5,488 bases of DNA from Bifidobacterium breve (lineage in GTDB: Bacteria; Actinomycetota; Acidimicrobiia; Acidimicrobiales; Ilumatobacteraceae), in NCBI GenBank assembly GCA_945869715.1, contig CAMBPP010000097.1:1-5488 (forward strand), written 5' to 3'. The position numbers and the translations under genes are program-made. Positions 1 through 5,488 of the stretch are shown here, piece by piece. The notes under the pieces were generated by a model. The model did not search any database and was not told where the DNA came from. It saw only the letters and a program-made list of their open reading frames with translations. Position 1 is the stretch's first letter. Each line of letters opens with the position of its first letter.

Positions 1-357
1 AATCTCACAGCAGAAAAATTCGAAGAAACAGTGAGCGCCGATGGCATCACTTTTATTGACTTCTGGGCCGAATGGTGCGGGCCATGCAAGTCATTCGGGC
101 CAATCTATGAAACAGCGTCAGATGCAAATGCCGATATTCGCTTTGCAAAGGTTGATACCGAAGCCGAGCAAGACCTTGCTGGTGGTTTGCGCATCCAGTC
201 AATTCCAACAATCATGGCGTTTCGTGATGGAGTATTGCTTTTTTCTCAGCCGGGCGCTTTACCAGCTGCATCGTTCGATGAACTCATTGCTGCAATTCGT
301 GCAGTCGATATGGATGACGTTCGGCGCCAGATCGCAGAGGGTGAAGCGACGGAGTAA
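1..357 (+). CDS. Thioredoxin (5'-partial)
   Basis: This is a small cytoplasmic thiol-disulfide oxidoreductase of the thioredoxin fold. The reading frame is open from base 1, and the residues before the GTG at 31 (starting NLTAEKFEET) match the first strand and helix of thioredoxins. The true start therefore lies just left of the window, and the GTG at 31 is an internal valine. In window numbering, the active site WCGPC is at residues 25-29 (bases 73-87) and is preceded by the FIDFWAE strand with the usual buried Asp. The cis-proline loop SIPT is at 67-70, followed by the FRDG turn. The C-terminal part (GALPAASFDELI, then DMDDVRRQIAEGEATE) extends past a minimal thioredoxin, as I recall for many actinobacterial homologues. 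It ends 9 nt before the hydratase gene, so it is probably in the same operon. Its redox partner is unknown. The family assignment is very secure; the specific trx paralogue is not. Confidence 0.95.
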   Translation, partial: NLTAEKFEETVSADGITFIDFWAEWCGPCKSFGPIYETASDANADIRFAKVDTEAEQDLAGGLRIQSIPTIMAFRDGVLLFSQPGALPAASFDELIAAIRAVDMDDVRRQIAEGEATE

Positions 358-366
358 GGTCACCAG

Positions 367-1152
367 ATGAGCGAAATTGTGACCAAAGAATATTGCATTG
401 TTGAGAAGTCAGAGCATGTGCTCACGGTGCGCTTGAACAGGCCCGAGCGTCTGAACGCACTGCATTCACTTGCGCATTTAGAACTCGCAGAAGTTTTCGA
501 TGACTATGAGTCTGACGACAACATGTGGGTCGCAATCATCACCGGCGAAGGTCGCGGCTTTTGCGCAGGAAACGACTTGCGGTATCAAGCTGAAGGTGGA
601 GTGCGGCACGCAACGCCAAAAGGTTTTGCTGGTGTCACCTCGCGTTGGAACATGACCAAGCCCATCATCGCGGCAGTCAACGGCGTCGCAATGGGTGGCG
701 GTTTTGAAATCGCCCTTGCGTGCGATCTCATCATTGCATCCGACCAAGCAAAGTTTGCATTGCCTGAACCCAAAGTAGGTCTTGCAGCATTGGCCGGAGG
801 GCTGCAACGGCTTTCGCGTCAAATTGGTTCAAAGCGTGCCCTTGGCATGATTCTTACTGGGCGCCATGTGAGTGCTGCTGAAGGCTATGAGTTGGGCTTC
901 ATCAATGAAGTGGTGCCACACGATGCATTAATGGAGCGCACCATGGTGTGGGTGAATCAAATTTTGGCGTGCTCCCCGTTGTCATTGCGAGCAAGTAAAG
1001 ACGTGGTGTATCGAAGCTTGGATACCGCATCATTGCAAGAGGCCATAGATGCCGATTATGAAACGGTACGAAAATTGAAAAAGAGCGACGACTTCATCGA
1101 AGGACCAAAAGCATTTGCAGAAAAACGCGCTCCTAACTGGAGCGGCCACTAG
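367..1152 (+). CDS. Enoyl-CoA hydratase/isomerase family protein (CaiD-like crotonase)
   Basis: This 261-residue crotonase-fold acyl-CoA enzyme is of normal family length and is probably a cytoplasmic enoyl-CoA hydratase. The first oxyanion-hole segment is GRGFCAGNDL (residues 62-71). The second is NGVAMGGGFE (105-114). Glu114 and Glu134 (in LPEPKVG) sit 20 residues apart, as do the two catalytic glutamates Glu144 and Glu164 of rat mitochondrial hydratase. This supports true hydratase or dehydratase chemistry over an isomerase or thioesterase variant. The FALPEPKVGL stretch is reminiscent of crotonobetainyl-CoA hydratase (CaiD), but the substrate cannot be read from sequence. The C-terminus shows the usual SDDFIEGPKAFAEKRAPNW pattern of the terminal helix. 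The ATG at 367 is chosen because AAGGT (356-360), overlapping the thioredoxin stop, gives a Shine-Dalgarno with a 6-nt spacer. The gene is followed 4 nt later by a phosphotransferase, which suggests joint action on an acyl-CoA. Confidence 0.95.
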   Translation: MSEIVTKEYCIVEKSEHVLTVRLNRPERLNALHSLAHLELAEVFDDYESDDNMWVAIITGEGRGFCAGNDLRYQAEGGVRHATPKGFAGVTSRWNMTKPIIAAVNGVAMGGGFEIALACDLIIASDQAKFALPEPKVGLAALAGGLQRLSRQIGSKRALGMILTGRHVSAAEGYELGFINEVVPHDALMERTMVWVNQILACSPLSLRASKDVVYRSLDTASLQEAIDADYETVRKLKKSDDFIEGPKAFAEKRAPNWSGH

Positions 1153-1156
1153 CAAC

Positions 1157-2233
1157 ATGGAAAGTGCAATTTCGCAGTTGTTAAAGAAAGCCTTAGGTAA
1201 CAACTGTGACATTGCTATTGAAGGCCTGTCGCCGATTCCGGGCGGATTCTCGCGCGAAACATTTAGTTGTACTGCTCTGGTCACCCAAGGGGATACAAAA
1301 GAGGTCTTGCCACTCATTATTCGCAAAGACCCACCCGAGGAGGTCAGTATCCTCCAGACCAGTCGCGCCAATGAACATGAACTCATTGAATCTTTGCGAG
1401 CACATACCTCTGTGCCGGTGAGTCGAAGTTACGGATACGAGTTAGATCCAGATGTTTTCGGTAGCGCTGCAATGGTGCTGGAACGAGCCGATGGAAACGG
1501 CAAGACATCGCAGTTGTTTAACGATGGTCCAGATGCCGACCAGGCCGAAGAAGTGATGCGCCACTTATGTGAAGTGCTCGTTGAGTTGCATCAGGCAGAT
1601 ATTACGGTCATTGACCCGCGAGGAATACTGCAAGATCCAAGAGGAGTAGGAATTCGCACGTCATCTTGGGATGACTACATGGATTCAACCTTTGAGTACT
1701 ACCTCTCTACGTACGACGACATTGTGTATGACCCATCATCCATTATTCTTCTCGATGCTTATCTCACATTGCGCCGCAAGAGGCCAAGGCCGTTGCGTCT
1801 CTCTGTAGTGCACGGTGACTTCAACCCAGCAAACTTCCTTTATAAAAATGGCAAGGTTTCAGCACTGATTGACTGGGAAAATTCTCGTATCGGCGACCCT
1901 CGTGAAGATCTGGGCTGGATGACCACAATGGACATTTTGAGCAATTCGCACGTGATGGATTATCCCAAAAAAGAGGGTGGCTTCATTTCGTACTACAACA
2001 AACTCACCGGCTGGAATGTCACAAAAGCAGAAGTGGACTACTTCACACTTTTCGGCAGTGCGAATATTGGAGTACCTGTGCAGTCGGCCATTTATCGACG
2101 TATTGCTGGTGAACATCGCCAGTTCATGCATCTATATCTCATCCAGTCATCGGCTCCTGCTATCCCATCGATGGCACAACTTCTCGGTTACCCAGGGTCA
2201 AATTCAAGTGAAACAACGGGGGCTTCATCATGA
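1157..2233 (+). CDS. Phosphotransferase of the APH family (ACAD10/11 kinase-domain type)
   Basis: This 358-residue kinase-like phosphotransferase is predicted to be cytoplasmic and ATP-dependent. It shows the glycine-rich region PIPGGFSRETF (27-36), a likely ATP-binding lysine in LIIRKDPP (Lys57), and a following helix with ANEHELIESL. Next come PVSRSYGYELDPDVFG and MVLERADG. The catalytic loop is VVHGDFNPANFL (His219, Asp221, Asn226) and the metal-binding IDWE holds Asp239. The RIGDPREDLGWM block is typical of the stand-alone relatives of the ACAD10/ACAD11 kinase domain. In that group, characterised members (ACAD10/11, and LvaA of Pseudomonas putida) phosphorylate 4-hydroxyacyl-CoAs. An aminoglycoside substrate is less likely given the neighbouring crotonase. 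The ATG at 1157 is preferred. A TTG at 1115 would add 14 residues and overlap the hydratase gene by 38 nt, although AAGGA at 1100-1104 lies near it. The nearest Shine-Dalgarno for 1157 is GGAG at 1139-1142 with a long 14-nt spacer. Its stop overlaps the next start (ATGA). Confidence 0.9.
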   Translation: MESAISQLLKKALGNNCDIAIEGLSPIPGGFSRETFSCTALVTQGDTKEVLPLIIRKDPPEEVSILQTSRANEHELIESLRAHTSVPVSRSYGYELDPDVFGSAAMVLERADGNGKTSQLFNDGPDADQAEEVMRHLCEVLVELHQADITVIDPRGILQDPRGVGIRTSSWDDYMDSTFEYYLSTYDDIVYDPSSIILLDAYLTLRRKRPRPLRLSVVHGDFNPANFLYKNGKVSALIDWENSRIGDPREDLGWMTTMDILSNSHVMDYPKKEGGFISYYNKLTGWNVTKAEVDYFTLFGSANIGVPVQSAIYRRIAGEHRQFMHLYLIQSSAPAIPSMAQLLGYPGSNSSETTGASS

Positions 2234-2733
2234 ATACAACACCGAGTATTGACGAGCTTCTTGAGGGTCTCATCTTTGCACTCAGCGATGAAATTCTTCC
2301 TTACCTCACAAATGAAAAGTCACAGGCGACAGCAGTCATGATGCAATCTGTTATTCAAGAACTTCGACAGGTCTTGCCTGTATTCGATACCTATATCGCT
2401 GAGGAACACAACCAGATGACCAAAGTTCTGCGTGATGTGGCCTCTCTAGTAGGCAGCATTAACAGCGATGCGGCACAGCGCATTAGCGAGCGGGGCTCGA
2501 CCTTGGGCGCTGTAGCCGACGTACCGGTGCCTGAGAACGACGATGTAAATAGTGCTCATCGTGCCCTGGGTTTTGCACTGCAAGACACACTTCGTGACCT
2601 CGACGAGTTGCAGCGGAAAGGTTTTGCCGTTGCTGATGATGCTCTAGATACTGTCCGTTCGTACTTGTATCCGAGTTTTGTTCGTTACGCGAATACCGTT
2701 TCCGTAGAAGGCGGAATGGTGGGGCGTGGCTAG
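2230..2733 (+). CDS. Small helical protein of unknown function, kinase-coupled (DUF6285-like?)
   Basis: I do not recognise this 167-residue protein with certainty. It appears to be soluble and mostly alpha-helical, with no signal peptide, membrane segment or cysteine pair. The N-terminal stretch (SIDELLEGLIFALSDEILPY) followed by a long helix (about residues 33-55, ending QELRQVLPVF) resembles, from memory, DUF6285-type proteins, which often sit directly after phosphotransferases of this class. A polar, low-complexity linker (about 92-107) separates a second helical part containing ALQDTLRDLDELQRKGF. The ATG lies within ATGA (2230-2233), overlapping the stop of the phosphotransferase, with GGGGG at 2218-2222 as a possible ribosome site. 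Translation is therefore likely coupled to the kinase, which favours a 1:1 partner or stabilising subunit; that is inference. It closes the operon and converges on the opposite-strand gene, 6 nt from its stop codon. Confidence 0.85.
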   Translation: MNTTPSIDELLEGLIFALSDEILPYLTNEKSQATAVMMQSVIQELRQVLPVFDTYIAEEHNQMTKVLRDVASLVGSINSDAAQRISERGSTLGAVADVPVPENDDVNSAHRALGFALQDTLRDLDELQRKGFAVADDALDTVRSYLYPSFVRYANTVSVEGGMVGRG

Positions 2734-2739
2734 GTTGCG

Positions 2740-3642
2740 CTAGGCGCTTGGAAGCGAAGCCGCGTCGTAGTAATCGGCGGCGTAAGTGATGAACTGCCCA
2801 TCGCTGCGTTGCACACTTGTGCCGCGTGTGAGAAAAGTGCGATCGCCGTTGGGTTGTACCAATACGTGTTGCCACTCTTGCACTGAAGTGGCGCCGTTGG
2901 TGAGAGCAGGGCCCACGGCTTCGCGAACAACGTTCTCCATGCCAGCAAGGTGGCTGGAAAGCCAGGCAGTAATTGCATCGCGGCCATGGAACTCGCCGTG
3001 TACGGGGTCGATATAGACCGACTCTGTGGGGTGAAACTGCGTGCATAGTTTGTTGACGTCGGTCATTCCTATGCGGTGGTCGGCAACAGAGTGATCGCGC
3101 ACCCAATTGACTACCGGTACTCCGGGAATGTCGGCTACAGAACCGTCGGGGCCAGGTTGGCGCATGCTTGCAGTGTCGTACACATCGCATGCTTGAGTAA
3201 TGAATCCGTCTACATAGCGGCGCACACTGACGCCTTTCGGAAGAGGAATGCGGTCGTCGCCAAAGACGGCGAACATTTGCCATTCATCGAGCGTCCACGT
3301 GTCGCTAGTACGAGTAAATACTGCCGAAGGTTGGGTTGGAGTGAACTCAATGAAATCGATTTCCTTCATCATGGGTATCAGCCATCCGCGAATATCTTCA
3401 CGCCCGTACATCGCACCATAAATGGCATCGAAGTACATAGATTCGTTCTCGGCCATCAGGTCGACCATGAGTGACACCCCAGCATGTTTATGTTCAGGTA
3501 GTCGTAAGGACGGATGCTCAAACATATGAAGAATTTCAGATGCGCTGAGTCCGGTAATGCCAGCACTGACATATTGGTTGTCATCGTTGCGGCTATGCCA
3601 TGCCGACAAATATTGCTGAATGCACTCGTTGATGTCTTTCAC
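2740..3642 (-). CDS. Two-domain SnoaL/NTF2-like protein
   Basis: This 300-residue protein consists of two tandem NTF2/SnoaL-like cone-fold domains, about residues 1-160 and 165-297. The duplication is visible in matched blocks: ESMYFDAIYGAMYGREDI (67-84) against ESVYIDPVHGEFHGRDAI (207-224), EWQMFAVFGDDR (120-131) against EWQHVLVQPNGDR (256-268), and DGFITQACDVYDTASM (145-160) against DGQFITYAADYYDAASL (281-297). The N-terminus (ECIQQYLSAWHSRND) has the look of a first NTF2-like helix. There is no signal peptide or membrane helix, so it is probably cytoplasmic. SnoaL-like proteins include cyclases, isomerases, hydratases and pure ligand binders; the sequence does not reveal which. The start is GTG at 3642, behind GGGGG (3651-3647) with a short 4-nt spacer. 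It lies 44 nt downstream of tetR on the same strand, so it may be in that operon or have its own promoter. Confidence 0.88.
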   Translation of the reverse strand: MKDINECIQQYLSAWHSRNDDNQYVSAGITGLSASEILHMFEHPSLRLPEHKHAGVSLMVDLMAENESMYFDAIYGAMYGREDIRGWLIPMMKEIDFIEFTPTQPSAVFTRTSDTWTLDEWQMFAVFGDDRIPLPKGVSVRRYVDGFITQACDVYDTASMRQPGPDGSVADIPGVPVVNWVRDHSVADHRIGMTDVNKLCTQFHPTESVYIDPVHGEFHGRDAITAWLSSHLAGMENVVREAVGPALTNGATSVQEWQHVLVQPNGDRTFLTRGTSVQRSDGQFITYAADYYDAASLPSA

Positions 3643-3662
3643 ATTTCCCCCAAAATGTTTGG

Positions 3663-3682
3663 ATTAATAGCAATGTATAGCA
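3663..3682 (-). repeat. Tandem 10-bp direct repeat, possible -10 promoter elements
   Basis: In the 44-nt gap between tetR and the SnoaL-like gene, two adjacent 10-bp units match at 8 of 10 positions. Read on the - strand they are TGCTATACAT then TGCTATTAAT. Each resembles an extended -10 element (TGnTAT...). The second ends 20 nt before the GTG start and 11 nt before the GGGGG ribosome site, a plausible promoter geometry. I see no convincing -35 box. The stretch is noticeably AT-richer than its surroundings. Whether it is a promoter, a protein-binding repeat or chance cannot be settled by eye. Confidence 0.35.
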
Positions 3683-3686
3683 CTTA

Positions 3687-4241
3687 CTACTTTCGAAGCA
3701 GTTTTCCGTAGTGGCCAAGTAGTTCTTCAAGAGATGTAGTTGAGGCAACATGTGGTTGGAGAATGAAGTTGGAGAGCACCATAGACCCCACCGTGTGTGC
3801 AACAATTTTTGCTTCTTTGTGCGACATGCCGAGTTCTTGCACTGAGCGCTCAATGGCGGCGCCGATTGCGGGAAACGCTTCTTCTGTGCTCTTGAACTTC
3901 ACGCCATTTTGAATGAGCCACAGCGCTAGACCAAGTTGCAGATTTAATTCGGAAACAGATGATGGCGTTGTGAGAGATGCATTGCGTGCAAGTGTGCGAG
4001 TGCGTGGCGAAATGCGTTGGTGAACAATGGTAAAGAGTTCAACTTTTCCGACAAACCAAGTAGAGATGAACCGATGATGAACTGTTGCTTTTGCCGCAAT
4101 GTCGCGAATAGTGATGTCGGCAGGGGCGCTCTTGGTAAGAAGGTCTTCTGCTGCTTGTAAAAGCAATTCTTCACATACGGCTCTACTGCGCCGAGGTGCG
4201 CGAGGTTTTGTCGCTGTAATGGGTGATGGACTCTTCGGCAC
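3687..4241 (-). CDS. TetR-family transcriptional regulator
   Basis: This 184-residue DNA-binding repressor-type regulator is slightly short but within the range of the TetR family. After a basic, proline-rich leader (residues 1-20, KPRAPRRSR), helix 1 is about 21-38. The helix-turn-helix runs from ITIRDIAAKATV (43-54) through the recognition helix HHRFISTWF (55-63), ending in the family's conserved lysine context GKVELF (65-70). The remainder (about 71-184) would be the dimerising, ligand-binding helical domain, which is too variable to indicate a ligand. The start is GTG at 4241 with GTGAG three bases upstream; no in-frame ATG is available nearby. The gene diverges from the ABC transporter with 29 nt between the start codons, and it is followed by the SnoaL-like gene. 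The usual logic is local repression of the divergent exporter and autoregulation, but no effector can be named. Confidence 0.92.
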   Translation of the reverse strand: MPKSPSPITATKPRAPRRSRAVCEELLLQAAEDLLTKSAPADITIRDIAAKATVHHRFISTWFVGKVELFTIVHQRISPRTRTLARNASLTTPSSVSELNLQLGLALWLIQNGVKFKSTEEAFPAIGAAIERSVQELGMSHKEAKIVAHTVGSMVLSNFILQPHVASTTSLEELLGHYGKLLRK

Positions 4242-4244
4242 GGT

Positions 4245-4267
4245 CTCACTGTACTTGTTAGGGTGAG
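4245..4267. promoter_or_regulatory. Candidate TetR operator in divergent tetR/ABC control region
   Basis: An imperfect inverted repeat, CTCACTGTA - 5 nt - TAGGGTGAG, has arms that match at 7 of 9 positions, including a perfect CTCAC/GTGAG outer core. It fills almost all the space between the divergent tetR and ABC transporter genes. The size and placement suit a TetR dimer site that would control both genes. The symmetry extends outward: GTGAG, three bases, then GTG occurs on each side, at both start codons. The GTGAG arms could therefore simply be the two Shine-Dalgarno-like sequences. Both readings may hold at once, since an operator over the ribosome sites would also cover the transcription starts. 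No clear -10/-35 pair was found here. Confidence 0.45.
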
Positions 4268-4270
4268 TTG

Positions 4271-5191
4271 GTGATCCACGTAGAGCACCTCACGAAAAAA
4301 TTTGCTGGCGTCACAGCGGTCGACGACCTTAGTTTCACCGTTTCCCCGGGCCACGTAACGGGCTTTCTCGGGCCAAACGGTTCAGGAAAAAGCACCACTA
4401 TGCGGTGCATGATTGGTCTCGACCATGCACAAGGTGGGTCTGCAACATTCAATGGCGTGGCGTACAGCAAATTGACGCAACCGTTACATCGTGTAGGAAC
4501 CCTGCTTGATGCGGGAAATGCACACAGTGGGCGAACTGCTCGTAATCACCTCATGTGGTTGGCGGCCAGCACTGGTATCAGTAAATTGCGTGTCGATGCT
4601 GTGCTTGAACAAGTAGGCCTCAGCGATGTATCGCGCCGGCGAGTAGGAAAATACTCCTTGGGAATGAAGCAGCGATTAGGAATTGCATCTGTATTGCTGG
4701 GCGATCCTGAAGTGCTCATCCTCGATGAACCAGTGAACGGTCTTGACCCTGAAGGCATCCGGTGGATCCGCGATCTCCTTCGCGACCTAGCCAAAGAGGG
4801 GCGCACGGTTTTGGTGAGCAGCCACTTGTTGTCGGAAATGGCGCTCATTGCTGAAGAACTGGTGGTCATTGGCCAGGGGAAACTCATCACTCAGTGCACG
4901 GTGGCAGAATTTACCGCGCGTTATGCCAAGCAATGGGTGAGGGTAGTGAGCCCGCAAGTGCAAGCGTTGGCATCTCTTGCTGTTGCGCGGGGTGCATCGA
5001 TAAGCGAAGAAAACGGCGCCATCAACTTTTACGGTGTCACTGCTACTGAGTTAGGTGAACTCGGCGCAACGGCCGGAGTTATATTTCACGAGTTGTCACC
5101 ACTAACTGGCTCACTTGAAGATGCATTTCTCGATGCCACAGCTAGTTCTGTGCAATACCACAGCACACAGTCTGAAGGGCTGGCTCACTAA
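4271..5191 (+). CDS. ABC transporter ATP-binding protein (DrrA/BcrA-type exporter)
   Basis: This 306-residue ATPase subunit would drive an ABC-2-type exporter from the cytoplasmic face of the membrane. Walker A is GPNGSGKST (34-42). The signature is the variant YSLGMKQRL (128-136) in place of LSGGQ. Walker B plus the catalytic Glu is EVLILDE (147-153), followed by the D-loop NGLDPEG (156-162), and the switch histidine is His185 in VSSHLLSEM. The Q-loop region reads GTLLDAGNAHSGRTARNHL, with Asp where a Gln is canonical, as I recall for many relatives of this exporter group. The C-terminal 90 residues form the usual accessory domain ending in LEDAFLDAT. GTG at 4271 is preferred over TTG at 4268 because AGGG (4260-4263) then has a 7-nt spacer and the protein begins MIHVEHLTKKF, a standard ABC N-terminus. 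It diverges from tetR and overlaps the permease start by one base (TAATG). The exported substrate is unknown; resistance or lipid export is common for this group. Confidence 0.94.
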   Translation: MIHVEHLTKKFAGVTAVDDLSFTVSPGHVTGFLGPNGSGKSTTMRCMIGLDHAQGGSATFNGVAYSKLTQPLHRVGTLLDAGNAHSGRTARNHLMWLAASTGISKLRVDAVLEQVGLSDVSRRRVGKYSLGMKQRLGIASVLLGDPEVLILDEPVNGLDPEGIRWIRDLLRDLAKEGRTVLVSSHLLSEMALIAEELVVIGQGKLITQCTVAEFTARYAKQWVRVVSPQVQALASLAVARGASISEENGAINFYGVTATELGELGATAGVIFHELSPLTGSLEDAFLDATASSVQYHSTQSEGLAH

Positions 5192-5488
5192 TGCTTCACC
5201 TTATGAAAAGTGAGTTCATCAAGTTACGTACGTTGCGCTCCACTCTTACTGTGACCATCGTTCTCATTGTGTTTCCAGTTGTCGTCACCGTGCTGTCGGC
5301 GATGTTTGCAAAAAATCCTGATGAAACAATGGCCATCACTGTTCTCGCCAACACTGGAACGGTGAGCATGCTTTTGTGTGGTGTGTTGGGAGTTTTTGCA
5401 ATAGCGCAAGAATATTCTCAAGGAACTATTCGTATTACTTTTGCAGCCACTCCAATGCGAATGAAAGTTTTTGCAGCGAAAGCGATTG
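5191..5488 (+). CDS. ABC-2-type transporter permease (3'-partial)
   Basis: This is the N-terminal part (99 codons) of the membrane subunit partnering the ATP-binding protein; the gene runs off the right edge. A short amphipathic start (MLHLMKSEFIKLRTLRST) leads into a first membrane helix of about residues 18-40 (rich in V, I, L and F). A polar loop follows, then a second hydrophobic segment of about 56-72, and then AQEYSQGTIRITFAATPMR (72-90). This last block closely matches the 'EYxxGTIR..L/F..P.R' cytoplasmic segment common in actinobacterial ABC-2 permeases. The ATG at 5191 shares its A with the TAA stop of the ATPase gene, so translation is likely coupled. GAAGGG at 5174-5179 is a reasonable ribosome site for it. 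A later ATG at 5203 has none and would remove the start of the amphipathic segment. The full protein would be expected to have about six membrane helices. Confidence 0.9.
   Translation, partial: MLHLMKSEFIKLRTLRSTLTVTIVLIVFPVVVTVLSAMFAKNPDETMAITVLANTGTVSMLLCGVLGVFAIAQEYSQGTIRITFAATPMRMKVFAAKAI

Noticed and set aside
31..357. Thioredoxin beginning at GTG 31
   Set aside because: The frame is open to base 1 and the preceding residues belong to the thioredoxin fold, so the start lies outside the window.
1115..1156. N-terminal extension of the phosphotransferase from TTG 1115, with AAGGA at 1100-1104
   Set aside because: It would overlap the hydratase by 38 nt, and the extra 14 residues look like the hydratase C-terminus read in another frame. 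ATG 1157 fits the family's N-terminus better.
2737..2761. Possible terminator hairpin from GCGC-TAG-GCGC and CGCTT-GG-AAGCG
   Set aside because: The stems are 4-5 bp with tiny loops and no T-run follows on either strand. They are also mostly inside coding sequence.
2483..3283. Long open frame on the - strand (266 codons)
   Set aside because: It is rich in Arg, His, Ser and Cys with no domain pattern, overlaps the SnoaL-like gene in another frame on the same strand and runs antisense into the unknown gene. It is a frame shadow.
3076..3474. 132-codon open frame on the + strand
   Set aside because: It is antisense to the clearly coding SnoaL-like gene, has no family pattern and no ribosome site that I trust.
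3944..4354. 136-codon open frame on the - strand across the tetR start and ABC start
   Set aside because: It crosses the divergent control region and is out of frame with a well-supported TetR protein. Its composition is not protein-like.

Overview
The window is a densely coding bacterial segment of about 50% GC by eye. It has eight protein genes, two of them cut by the window edges, no RNA genes, no insertion sequence and no CRISPR array. The gene families point to an actinobacterium: a thioredoxin with a characteristic C-terminal extension, a CaiD-like crotonase, a stand-alone ACAD10/11-type phosphotransferase, SnoaL/NTF2-like proteins, a TetR regulator and a DrrA/BcrA-type exporter with a permease carrying an 'EYxxGTIR' motif. 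The moderate GC would suit a freshwater or marine member of the Acidimicrobiia. That taxonomic reading is an inference from protein style and not a database result.

Region A (1-2733, + strand) is one tight transcription unit: a thioredoxin (5' end outside the window), an enoyl-CoA hydratase/isomerase-family protein, a phosphotransferase of the APH fold, and a small unrecognised helical protein. The gaps are 9 nt, 4 nt and a 4-nt ATGA overlap, so co-transcription and partly coupled translation are likely. A crotonase beside an APH-type kinase recalls the acyl-CoA metabolism in which such kinases phosphorylate hydroxyacyl-CoAs (the ACAD10/ACAD11 kinase domain, LvaA in levulinate catabolism). 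The small last gene resembles, from memory, the DUF6285-type partners often found next to such kinases.

Region B (2740-4241, - strand) holds a TetR-family repressor followed, 44 nt downstream, by a 300-residue protein made of two tandem SnoaL/NTF2-like domains. This second unit converges on Region A with only 6 nt between the two stop codons.

Region C (4271-5488, + strand) is an ABC-2-type exporter: an ATP-binding protein and, overlapping by one base (TAATG), the start of its membrane permease, which runs off the right edge. It diverges from the tetR gene. The 29 nt between the two start codons is almost entirely an imperfect palindrome, which is the natural candidate operator for the TetR protein. 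The simplest model is a repressor-controlled efflux system with an accessory SnoaL-like protein of unknown substrate.

No system that is clearly new was found. The most interesting points are the symmetric divergent control region, the kinase/hydratase/unknown-protein trio, and the internally duplicated SnoaL-like protein.
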